A stretch of DNA of 7,013 nt from contig CAZITB010000130.1 of NCBI GenBank assembly GCA_964542055.1, positions 1 through 7,013 of the forward strand. Reading direction: 5' to 3'. This DNA comes from CAZITB01 sp964542055. GTDB taxonomy: Bacteria > Planctomycetota > Phycisphaerae > Sedimentisphaerales > CAMDDF01. Every line of letters begins with the position of its first letter. Positions within the stretch are counted from its first letter, which is position 1. Both the position numbers and the translations under genes were made by a program. This document shows positions 1 to 5,665 of the stretch, piece after piece. The notes below the pieces were generated by a model. That model was not told the origin of the DNA. It did no database searches and was given only the letters and a program-made list of their open reading frames with translations.

Positions 1-59
1 ATCTCCATGTAAGTAATAATAACAGATATTGTTTTCTTAATCAATCCGTAGAACTACGG
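1..59 (-). promoter_or_regulatory. Activator-type promoter for a gene beyond the left edge
   Basis: Read on the minus strand, a perfect dyad CCGTAGTTCTACGG (46-59, six-base arms around two bases) is followed by a TTGATT -35-like hexamer, 17 bases, and a TATTAT -10 (16-21). TGGAGAT lies at 1-7. The dyad centre falls near -43 from the predicted start, where regulators that touch the RNA polymerase sigma region usually bind. The layout matches the promoter of the PEP-CTERM gene at 995-1052. The gene it would drive is outside the window. The binding protein is inferred, not shown. Confidence 0.6.
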
Positions 60-166
60 GGCTTCTTGACAATTAAAGTTTTCAGGCAAAAAACAGTGAA
101 TATTAATGAAAAAAATTAAAAAAATAGCAATTTTTCACAGAATCCTAACAATATTATCGCGCATAC
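60..166. other. AT-rich intergenic stretch, no gene seen
   Basis: This stretch lies between the left-edge promoter and the terminator of the PEP-CTERM gene. It is very A-rich, with a loose inverted repeat (TGAAAAAAATT and AATTTTTCA). A TTGACA at 66-71 has no acceptable -10 at 16-18 bases on the plus strand. I see no open reading frame with a ribosome binding site here. Confidence 0.5.
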
Positions 167-198
167 AAAAAGGCTGACAACGTCATGTCAGCCTTTTT
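167..198 (-). terminator. Rho-independent terminator of the PEP-CTERM gene
   Basis: A perfect 13-bp stem (167-179 with 186-198, core GGCTGACA/TGTCAGCC) surrounds a six-base loop. The A/T ends of the stem supply the U tract, so it could work in both directions. It starts 24 bases after the stop codon of the minus-strand gene, which is its obvious client. Confidence 0.9.
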
Positions 199-221
199 GA
201 TATAATTACACACGGAGTGAA

Positions 222-908
222 TTATTTTTTTCTTCTAAGCACAAGTCCACCCAAGCCGAGGATAGCAAGAGTCATCGGTTCAGGAACAAGAACCAGAACA
301 TCCTGTCCCATCCTGCCATCAGAAGCCCATGTGACATTCAATACTTTAACATTTTCATTAACATAACCGTCAGATACAGCGTCATTTGCAAGAGTAATCA
401 AGGATGTGGATTCAGCCCAATTCTGCACCCAGCCGGTTAGCCCCTGTACTTCATTTTCAAATATCCACATAGCTTCCTGTACCACAGCGGCACGAAGATT
501 GTTATCGGTTATACCAAAATCGTTTCCGCCTAGATACTGCTCATAGAGCCATGCGGTTTGATAGTCGAGAGGATCATTTACCAACTCGCCCCCATATACG
601 GCATAATCGCTAACAACCGCATTGAAGTTATTCTCGCCAATAAGGTCTTCTTCCCATTCCATGCAGAAAGTTACAAGCGGGCCTCCCGCATAACCGGCAA
701 TTCCATCGACCTGATCAAAAACTATTTCACACGCCCAGTATGCAGGTGAATAGGTCAGGCCATAGCCAACCCCGTTTGTGGCAGGGTCATTATAATAACC
801 CCCAAGTCCGGCTCCCAAGCCATTCCAATGTAATGTAGCGGCCTGCGCGGATACAGATAAACTTAAAACGGCAACTGTAAAACTGATTGCAATAAATCTT
901 TTATTCAT
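222..908 (-). CDS. PEP-CTERM sorting-domain protein with a candidate internal-thioester fold
   Basis: This is a secreted protein of 228 residues, taking the ATG at 906-908. That start follows AAGGAG by five bases, whereas the in-frame TTG five codons earlier would translate the ribosome binding site itself. Residues 1-23 form a signal peptide (MNKR, hydrophobic core, then SAQA before the likely cleavage). The last 21 residues are a classic PEP-CTERM tail: VPEP (208-211), a hydrophobic helix and RRKK. Such tails are cut by an exosortase during export to the envelope or matrix; no exosortase lies in the window. The body contains FCME at 81-84 and VQEAMW at 143-148. These fit the [YFL]CΦζ and ΦQζΦΦW signatures of thioester domains known from Gram-positive adhesins, with Cys82 and Gln144 as the bond partners. 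Aromatic and Asn/Gly-rich segments suggest a beta-rich fold. It is monocistronic, with its own promoter and terminator. The sorting call is firm; the thioester is inference. Confidence 0.93.
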   Translation of the reverse strand: MNKRFIAISFTVAVLSLSVSAQAATLHWNGLGAGLGGYYNDPATNGVGYGLTYSPAYWACEIVFDQVDGIAGYAGGPLVTFCMEWEEDLIGENNFNAVVSDYAVYGGELVNDPLDYQTAWLYEQYLGGNDFGITDNNLRAAVVQEAMWIFENEVQGLTGWVQNWAESTSLITLANDAVSDGYVNENVKVLNVTWASDGRMGQDVLVLVPEPMTLAILGLGGLVLRRKK

Positions 909-913
909 CTCTT

Positions 914-919
914 CTCCTT
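914..919 (-). promoter_or_regulatory. Ribosome binding site deciding the PEP-CTERM start
   Basis: AAGGAG on the minus strand lies five bases before the ATG at 906-908. This fixes the start at MNKRF and rules out the longer TTG-initiated version. Confidence 0.85.
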
Positions 920-994
920 CCAAATTTTCCTTCTCTCTTTAGGCTTACTTGATACGGGGAAATTTTTGGCGGGCTCTTCTTCTTCTCTCCACCA

Positions 995-1052
995 ATCTCC
1001 ACTTTACAAATAATAACGGTTATTTCACATCTGTCTATCCGTGTAACTACGG
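995..1052 (-). promoter_or_regulatory. Promoter and activator box of the PEP-CTERM gene
   Basis: On the minus strand the box CCGTAGTTACACGG (1039-1052) is followed by TAGACA (five of six bases of the -35 consensus), 16 bases, and the -10 TATTAT (1010-1015). The predicted start near 1003 gives a leader of about 95 bases before the ATG at 908. The box differs from the perfect left-edge dyad (46-59) in only two bases of one half-site, and the spacing to the -10 differs by one base. TGGAGAT at 995-1001 is also shared at the same distance from the -10. The box centre is near -42, suggesting activation by an HTH regulator. The adjacent PAS-LuxR protein is the natural candidate. Confidence 0.7.
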
Positions 1053-1129
1053 AGAAAGAAAAAAAACGTTGATTATGAGCCAAAATTGAGGAAAAAATCT
1101 TGAAATATTTTTAAAAGGTTAATTTTTTT

Positions 1130-2092
1130 CTAATAAATTCCAGCTTCAATTGCCTTCTTTGTTAGCTGAACGAGGTTTTTTACACTCATTTTTTCCATGA
1201 TATGTGCCCTGTGGTCTTCGATGGTTCTTATTGATCGGTCCAGCTGACGTGCGATCTGGCGGTTGCTTTTTCCGTTTAAAATCATTTCGAGGATTTTGTT
1301 TTCGGTTGGGGTAAGCTTGTTAAAATTGGTGATTTCGTAAGCGGCCCCTTCAAGATAACCTTTTTCCCGGTAAAGCTTAGCTGAGTATCTGAAACTGCAG
1401 ATAGTTCCGTCCTTTTTGTAAACTTCTGCTTCAAAATCTTTGAAGCTTCCTTTTTCCAGAAGGATTTTTTTCATCTTTTCACGTAAAGCCGGATTAACAT
1501 ATCTCTTGCTTACAATGAAATTATCAATGCAGTCTTGCTTGCTGTCATAACCAAGTATTTCCACAAGTTTCTGGTTGCACTCCAAAAGTTGTCCGTCTTC
1601 AATAGTTGATCTGAAAAGTGCTATCTCTGCATTATCGTAAAGATTTTTATAGTTGTCTTTAAGCTGATGAAGATGCTCCTCAAGCTGTTTTGTTTGAGTG
1701 ATATCGCGTGATGTCCCGAGGATATATTCGATTTTTCCGTCTTTGTCACGGATGATATTAATATGGTCACTTCGCCAAATATATTTTTCGCTTTTAATAT
1801 TTTTGACGCGGTACTGGATGGATATACAATCTTCATCAACTCCATTATCCAGCAGTTGATGATATATCCGGTTGAATTCTTTGAGGTCATCGGGATGAAG
1901 GTTGTCTGTGATTGAATTAATACCCATGGTTTTTACTTGCTCGAGGGTCATTCCGATTGAAGATTCAACAGCTGGACTTATAAATTCATAAGATTTGGTC
2001 TTTATATTGAATTTATACAGCACATCTTGCGTACAGTTGAGAATGTCATTAAGATTTTTATAAAACGAACAGCTTTTACAACTCTCGTCCAT
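1130..2092 (-). CDS. PAS-PAS-LuxR one-component transcriptional regulator
   Basis: This is a cytoplasmic sensor-regulator of 320 residues. The first PAS domain with its PAC motif spans about 12-133 (ending in GTSRDITQTKQLEE). A short helical linker leads to a second PAS at about 148-255. A LuxR/FixJ-type helix-turn-helix follows at 258-318 (LTPTENKILEMI, then SNRQIARQL and RTIEDHRAHIMEKM). There is no receiver domain and no kinase, so it probably senses a ligand, redox state or light directly through its PAS domains rather than by phosphorylation. A CxxC pair (Cys5, Cys8) opens the protein and could bind metal or respond to redox. The ATG at 2092 follows AGGAG by five bases. No clear terminator separates it from the PEP-CTERM gene downstream, but that gene has its own promoter. 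The regulator's own promoter carries a weaker copy of the shared box, suggesting autoregulation. Family is certain; target and ligand are not visible. Confidence 0.93.
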   Translation of the reverse strand: MDESCKSCSFYKNLNDILNCTQDVLYKFNIKTKSYEFISPAVESSIGMTLEQVKTMGINSITDNLHPDDLKEFNRIYHQLLDNGVDEDCISIQYRVKNIKSEKYIWRSDHINIIRDKDGKIEYILGTSRDITQTKQLEEHLHQLKDNYKNLYDNAEIALFRSTIEDGQLLECNQKLVEILGYDSKQDCIDNFIVSKRYVNPALREKMKKILLEKGSFKDFEAEVYKKDGTICSFRYSAKLYREKGYLEGAAYEITNFNKLTPTENKILEMILNGKSNRQIARQLDRSIRTIEDHRAHIMEKMSVKNLVQLTKKAIEAGIY

Positions 2093-2165
2093 GCCGGCTC
2101 CTGATTAATCCACCTTTGTAACCTTTTCAGCTTTCAGCCATAACCCGTTTCTTATATTACCAAAT

Positions 2166-2208
2166 ATTATAGATAAAATCAAGCCAAAATCTATCGTGGT
2201 AAATACGG
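2166..2208 (-). promoter_or_regulatory. Promoter of the PAS-LuxR regulator with a weak copy of the shared box
   Basis: On the minus strand CCGTATTTACCACG (2195-2208) is followed by 23 bases and a perfect TATAAT (2166-2171). In the PEP-CTERM promoter the matching gap is also 23 bases, and both carry ATAGA directly after the box. The half-site near the -10 is degraded, so the box is less certain than the other two. The -35 region (TAGATT at 16 bases) is poor, which fits dependence on an activator. The leader would be about 66 bases. Confidence 0.5.
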
Positions 2209-2243
2209 TGTTTTAAAAAAATCAGTAATTTTATGTAATTTCT

Positions 2244-2273
2244 TTGAAAAATCAGACTTATATGTAAGAATAT
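2244..2273 (+). promoter_or_regulatory. Possible promoter of the EamA transporter
   Basis: TTGAAA (2244-2249) is followed by 18 bases and GAATAT (2268-2273). The match to the sigma-70 consensus is moderate only. A second -10-like TACAAT (2295-2300) lacks a -35 and would leave almost no leader. Something must drive the gene from this divergent gap, but the exact promoter is not clear. Confidence 0.25.
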
Positions 2274-2304
2274 CGGGTGAATTTAAAGATTTTTTACAAT
2301 ATAT

Positions 2305-2309
2305 GGAAG
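2305..2309 (+). promoter_or_regulatory. Ribosome binding site deciding the transporter start
   Basis: GGAAG ends eight bases before the ATG at 2318. The earlier ATG at 2303 overlaps this site and has no purine-rich sequence before it, so 2318 is preferred. Confidence 0.5.
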
Positions 2310-2317
2310 TTTTTTTT

Positions 2318-3208
2318 ATGGTTTTAGGCGTAATTTTTGGTTTTCTGGCGGCTTTTTTTCAGTCGCTTTCTTATGTTTTTATGCGTGTTTTTACCAGCAG
2401 GCATCGAAACGATATCGTTAAGCTGCTGGCGCTTTCTCATATTATGATGGGGTTGATATCGATTGTGCTGGTGCCGATCTTGTGGGCAGAGGAGATGCCG
2501 CCGCTTTCGCAGTATGTTGCTGTGCTTTTTTCGACGGCAATTTTTTATATACTGGGGCAGTTTTTTTTGTTCGCAGCGATATTGAAATCGGAGCCTTCGA
2601 GGGTTTCGCCGCTGCTTGGACTTAAGATTTTGATGCTAGCGGTTATAAGTTTTGTTTTTTTTGATGAGAATTTCAGCGCAGCTAAATGGTTGGCGGTTGT
2701 TTTGAGCAGTGTCGCGGTTTTTATGCTTTCGAATTCAGGCAAGAAGCTGGAATGGAAATGTTTGGGGCTGGTGCTGCTGGCGTGTCTTTGTTTCAGCTTG
2801 TCAGATTTGAGTATTAAGGGGCTGGTGGAAAATTTTGAGTACCTGGGGATATTTCGGGCGGCGAGTTTGGGTACGGGGTTGTGTTATATACTTTGCGGGA
2901 TTTTCGGGCTGATAATCCTGCTGTTTACATTCAAGGGCACAACCAAGGAGACATGGATTTATGCGGTGCCTTTTTCGCTGTCGTGGTTTATCGCGATGAT
3001 CTTTCTATTTTCGTGTTTTGGGATTATCGGTGTAGTATTCGGGAACATTCTGCAATCGACCCGCGGGATAATTTCGATATTGATGGGCTTTATGATTGCG
3101 CGGGCAGGCTATGAGGCTCTTGATGAACGTATTTCACGGAAGCTGCTTATCCAAAGGGTCTTAGCGGCACTGCTGATGACTGGATCGGTGGTTTTATTTT
3201 TGATCTGA
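2318..3208 (+). CDS. EamA/DMT-superfamily transporter
   Basis: This is an inner-membrane protein of 296 residues, the usual length for ten-helix drug/metabolite transporters. Almost the whole sequence is hydrophobic. Helices fall roughly at 2-24, 35-56, 66-90, 97-115, 121-138, 147-168, 178-205, 215-240, 244-262 and 275-296, which gives two five-helix EamA repeats. The segment SEPSRVSPLLGLKILMLAV near 93-111, with the acidic FFDEN loop after it, is typical of the first repeat's end. The second repeat has the matching STRGIISILMGFM near 245-257. The substrate cannot be told: family members move amino acids, nucleotides or other metabolites. An in-frame ATG at 2303 would add five residues. It converges on the kinase-like gene with a single base between the two stop codons and no visible terminator. 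It is not obviously linked to either neighbour. Confidence 0.9.
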   Translation: MVLGVIFGFLAAFFQSLSYVFMRVFTSRHRNDIVKLLALSHIMMGLISIVLVPILWAEEMPPLSQYVAVLFSTAIFYILGQFFLFAAILKSEPSRVSPLLGLKILMLAVISFVFFDENFSAAKWLAVVLSSVAVFMLSNSGKKLEWKCLGLVLLACLCFSLSDLSIKGLVENFEYLGIFRAASLGTGLCYILCGIFGLIILLFTFKGTTKETWIYAVPFSLSWFIAMIFLFSCFGIIGVVFGNILQSTRGIISILMGFMIARAGYEALDERISRKLLIQRVLAALLMTGSVVLFLI

Positions 3209-3209
3209 T

Positions 3210-4883
3210 CTATAGGTCTTTACTTCGAATTATTGAGATGATCAGCCAGCTGCCGATTATGGCGGCGGTAAAAAAGCCTAAAACTCCAAGGGTTTCGAGC
3301 TTGAAAAGTCCGAGGACCTGTCCCTTTTGAGATACCAGCATGCTGGAGCCGATCAATAACGCGGCAATAATTAATGCAAAGCTAATGCGGTTGGAACTTT
3401 TGTCTAAAATTCGGACGAGGTCGTCAAGATGTTCATGATGGATTTTCATCTGGAAGTTGCCGCGTTTGATTTTTTTAAGAATTGTAGTCAAATCGTCGGG
3501 CAGGCGGGTTGCCAGCCCTCCGGCATTGAATAATGCTTTTTTGGTTTCGTGGAAAAAGTGTTTGGGGTTGACCTGGTTGACCGCGAATTTTTGGGCATAG
3601 GGCTTTAGATGGTCAATTATCTGGAAGTCGGGGTTTAGATTTTCGGCGAAAGCTTCTATGGTTGCAAGACTTTTCAACATTAGCGTAAACTGGGGCGGGG
3701 GAGTTACGCGGTGTTTGCGGATCAGATCGAAAATTTCGGAAAGTAGTTTGTTGAAGGGTATTTCTTTTAGAGGTCTTCCGTGATAGAATTCCAATAACTT
3801 TTCCGTTTCTCGTTTGAGATGTCCAAGGTTTGTCTGTTCGGTTATCATTTCATATTGTTCAAGGGCATCGATTAGATGCGAGGCCTGGTTATCGACAATT
3901 GCCAGTACGAGTTTGTTCAGGAGCTTGCGGTCCTCTGAGGTGAGCTGGGCGACCTGGCCGAAATCGAGGGGGGCGAGGACGCTGTCATCGAGCAGGAAAA
4001 AATTTCCCATGTGGGGGTCGGCATGGAAAAATCCGAGATCGAAAATCTGACGGAGTACGAACTGGGCTCCTCGGCTTGCGACCAGTTTGGGATCTATATT
4101 TTTTTCTGCAAATCTTTCCTTGTTCGAAGGTCTTATGCCGTCGATGTATTCCATTGTAAGGACGCCCTGGCTGCAGTATTCTTCGTAAACCTGAGGTACA
4201 TGAATACCGGGATCGTCTGCGAAACTTCTAATGAATCGCATCTGATTGTAACGTTCGTTACTTAGATTAACTTCACTAGTAACTGCCTGTGTGAATTCAA
4301 GTACCATTCTTTGAGGGTCAACGGTATCATCTTTGAAAAGTGATGCTTTTAGAAGACCGGCAAGGTCGTGGAGAATTTCGCATTCTATTCGGATGTTTTC
4401 GACGATTTTCGGGCGGCGTATTTTAACCGCTACTGCCCTGCCTTCGTGAGTAAGGGCCTTGTGGACCTGTGCGATACTGCCTGCTGCGAGAGGGGTTTTA
4501 TCGAACTGCTCGAAAACCTCATCGACTTCTTTGCCGAGCTGCTTTTTAAATTCCTGACAGATATCTTCAGCATTTTCAGGGGGGACCTGATCCTGGAGCA
4601 TTTCGAGTTCGTGAATGTAATCAGGGGGCACCAGGTCCGGGCGAGTTGATAGAAGCTGGCCCAATTTTATGAATGTGGGCCCCAGTTCCTGGAAAGCCAT
4701 CCTAGTTCTTGCGGCTCTGCTGAGGTTGCGAGGCACCTTATGTGTTTGAGGAATGCCGGTTTTATGCACGAATCGCAAAAAGAGTCGGTTCTTGAACGCC
4801 TGGGAAATCTCAGCGAGACCGTATTTGGTAAGTACCATCATAATGTGACGGTACTTGCGAAATCTTTTAATACTTAGTTTCAA
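3210..4883 (-). CDS. AarF/ABC1/UbiB family atypical kinase
   Basis: This protein of 557 residues belongs to the UbiB/ADCK protein-kinase-like family. Known members are ATPases tied to ubiquinone or other isoprenoid-lipid handling at membranes. Visible landmarks are KLGQ at 73-76 (the KxGQ motif), the alanine-rich nucleotide loop AAGSIAQV at 133-140, the VAVK lysine at 154, HADPHMGN at 287-294 with catalytic Asp289 and Asn294, and DFG at 307-309. Two C-terminal membrane helices (about 499-517 and 529-553) anchor it. The start is a TTG at 4881-4883. No strong ribosome binding site precedes it, but the N-terminus MKLSIKRFRKYRHI aligns with the usual family start, and the phasin-like gene ends only 12 bases upstream, so translation may be coupled. 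Oddities are Asn206 where the family's ExD motif has Asp (E204-V-N), and Met for Pro in HxDPHPGN. The substrate is unknown, and a role in quinone synthesis should not be assumed. Confidence 0.94.
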   Translation of the reverse strand: MKLSIKRFRKYRHIMMVLTKYGLAEISQAFKNRLFLRFVHKTGIPQTHKVPRNLSRAARTRMAFQELGPTFIKLGQLLSTRPDLVPPDYIHELEMLQDQVPPENAEDICQEFKKQLGKEVDEVFEQFDKTPLAAGSIAQVHKALTHEGRAVAVKIRRPKIVENIRIECEILHDLAGLLKASLFKDDTVDPQRMVLEFTQAVTSEVNLSNERYNQMRFIRSFADDPGIHVPQVYEEYCSQGVLTMEYIDGIRPSNKERFAEKNIDPKLVASRGAQFVLRQIFDLGFFHADPHMGNFFLLDDSVLAPLDFGQVAQLTSEDRKLLNKLVLAIVDNQASHLIDALEQYEMITEQTNLGHLKRETEKLLEFYHGRPLKEIPFNKLLSEIFDLIRKHRVTPPPQFTLMLKSLATIEAFAENLNPDFQIIDHLKPYAQKFAVNQVNPKHFFHETKKALFNAGGLATRLPDDLTTILKKIKRGNFQMKIHHEHLDDLVRILDKSSNRISFALIIAALLIGSSMLVSQKGQVLGLFKLETLGVLGFFTAAIIGSWLIISIIRSKDL

Positions 4884-4895
4884 AATGCTATACCG

Positions 4896-5195
4896 TTAAG
4901 GTTGCGACTGTTTGCTTATGAGTAGATCGATCTTAGCTTCTAAAAGTTTAATGTCTTCTTTTGTAGCTAAATCAAGCTTATTAACGGTTTTGTTTACCTG
5001 TTCAGATATCACTTTTTCGAGTTCTTTGCGGTTTTCGTCAGCGCGGTCCATTAAGTCCTGTATAAAACCGGATTTATTTTCTTTTTCGACTTTGCCGCGG
5101 CTTACGTACTCGTCGAAAATCTTTTCGGCTTTTTCTCTTGACATTGAAACCATTCCAAGTCCTGCAAGCATCATTTTATCCAGTGTTTCGAACAT
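4896..5195 (-). CDS. Phasin-like (PhaF/PhaI type) small helical protein
   Basis: This is a protein of 99 residues starting at the ATG 5193-5195, seven bases after GGGAGG. A TTG five codons earlier would run through that site. The N-terminal FETLDKMMLAGLGMVSMSREKAEK has the amphipathic helix, Gly-x-Gly bend and acidic/basic pattern of granule-associated phasin-family proteins. Residues 21-70 are a charged helix. The end (about 74-94, LDLATKEDIKLLEAKIDLL) is a coiled-coil that often mediates oligomerisation. Phasins coat polyhydroxyalkanoate granules, but many short homologues occur without any granule genes and may be scaffold or membrane-associated proteins. It is the first gene of a two-gene operon with the UbiB-like kinase, 12 bases apart. 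No polymer synthase is in the window, so a storage-granule role is not established. Confidence 0.8.
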   Translation of the reverse strand: MFETLDKMMLAGLGMVSMSREKAEKIFDEYVSRGKVEKENKSGFIQDLMDRADENRKELEKVISEQVNKTVNKLDLATKEDIKLLEAKIDLLISKQSQP

Positions 5196-5202
5196 ATTTG
5201 AG

Positions 5203-5208
5203 CCTCCC
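5203..5208 (-). promoter_or_regulatory. Ribosome binding site deciding the phasin-like start
   Basis: GGGAGG on the minus strand lies seven bases before the ATG at 5193-5195. This supports the MFETL start over the upstream TTG. Confidence 0.85.
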
Positions 5209-5237
5209 AAAAAAAATTAAGTTTTTGTATAACCATT

Positions 5238-5265
5238 ATTGTAGCATTTAAGACAAAAAAAGCAA
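5238..5265 (-). promoter_or_regulatory. Sigma-70 promoter of the phasin-UbiB operon
   Basis: On the minus strand TTGCTT (5260-5265) is followed by 16 bases and TACAAT (5238-5243), preceded by TG at the extended -10 position (TGCTACAAT). The predicted start near 5231 leaves a leader of about 36 bases before the ATG. No operator is evident. Confidence 0.7.
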
Positions 5266-5290
5266 GTTATGTTTTAATTGGTTTTTTTTA

Positions 5291-5326
5291 ATAAAAATAC
5301 AGCGGGGCCGTGGGAGTAGCCCCGCT
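5291..5326 (-). terminator. Terminator-like hairpin upstream of the phasin operon
   Basis: An eight-bp GC-rich stem AGCGGGGC/GCCCCGCT (5301-5308 with 5319-5326) encloses a ten-base loop. On the minus strand it is followed by GTATTTTTATT, a usable U tract. On the plus strand no T run follows. It sits just before the phasin promoter, as if ending a separate minus-strand transcript, although no minus-strand protein gene lies upstream of it. Confidence 0.5.
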
Positions 5327-5437
5327 GAAGGCACATAATAGAGGACTTCGACTGTCTGGCGCCTCTGAAAGAGGAAAGGATGTGAGTCCTCATTGTGTTA
5401 TACGGGGGCAACCTGCTAATGTTCCAGAGGGTGGCAA
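5301..5437. ncRNA. Candidate structured RNA of unknown family
   Basis: A GC-rich, highly self-complementary block sits in an otherwise AT-rich, gene-free gap. Helices visible are 5301-5308/5319-5326, GAGGACT/AGTCCTC at 5341-5347/5385-5391 (extended by CACA/TGTG and AAT/ATT with bulges), and a small hairpin CCTCT-GAA-AGAGG at 5362-5374. A competing pair joins GCCCC (5319-5323) to GGGGC (5405-5409) and would break the first hairpin. A minus-strand RNA is favoured by the terminator-like end at 5291-5326. A plus-strand leader of the ferritin-like gene is the alternative, although the start codon is over 200 bases away. I could not match it to 6S, SRP, tmRNA, RNase P or a riboswitch class. Confidence 0.45.
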
Positions 5438-5651
5438 ATATTTGTTAATCTTTTAAGTTGTTTAAAATCAGGGATTTACTTAACGACATTGACATTGGGG
5501 TAAGAATAAAAAACTTTTTCAGGACGGAAATCAGCTTAGATTACAAACTCATAGATTTGCTTAACGGTTTTGAGCAAAAACTTGGTAGCTTTTTGAATGT
5601 ATAGGTCCCTAAAATTATTTGTATCGGTTTATAAACATTTAAAATTTTGAC
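5438..5651. other. AT-rich leader region of the ferritin-like gene
   Basis: No protein gene is supported here. TTGACA at 5489-5494 has no fitting -10. TTGAAT (5593-5598) with TATTTG 17 bases on is the best promoter match upstream of the gene, and it is weak. The stretch also contains the GTTTATAAAC palindrome at 5627-5636. Confidence 0.4.
5627..5636. repeat. GTTTATAAAC palindrome, copy 1
   Basis: A perfect ten-base palindrome lies inside the twelve-base match GGTTTATAAACA, 29 bases before the ATG of the ferritin-like gene. The same twelve bases recur at 6995-7006. It could be an operator or part of a -10 region (TATAAA). Confidence 0.45.
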
Positions 5652-5665
5652 AGGAAGGAATAACC

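Noticed and set aside
66..71. TTGACA as a plus-strand -35
   Set aside because: There is no -10 at 16-18 bases and no plus-strand gene behind it.
909..923. TTG start giving the PEP-CTERM protein five extra residues
   Set aside because: The extra codons are the ribosome binding site itself, and the shorter ATG version gives a standard signal peptide.
901..1083. Minus-strand open frame of 60 codons upstream of the PEP-CTERM gene
   Set aside because: It covers the promoter and leader of that gene, is low-complexity and basic, has no ribosome binding site and resembles nothing known.
4912..5220. Plus-strand open frame of 102 codons opposite the phasin-like gene
   Set aside because: It is a Ser-rich mirror of a real coding sequence. 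The minus frame has a strong ribosome binding site, a promoter and a recognisable family pattern.
5366..5436. Cobalamin-riboswitch-like GAGGAA, GTGAGTCC and GGCAACCTG pieces
   Set aside because: The order is suggestive, but the B12 box and the closing stem are missing, the pieces conflict with stronger pairings, and no cobalamin gene is nearby.
5425..5437. T-box-like AGGGTGG
   Set aside because: The rest of the T-box sequence (ACCGCG) and the antiterminator/terminator pair are absent downstream, and no tRNA-linked gene follows.
5401..5440. SAM-riboswitch-like GGCAACC followed by GGTGGC
   Set aside because: The 5' half of the SAM-I core (the GGGACTGGCCC and GAAACCC segment) is absent, and no methionine or sulfur gene follows.
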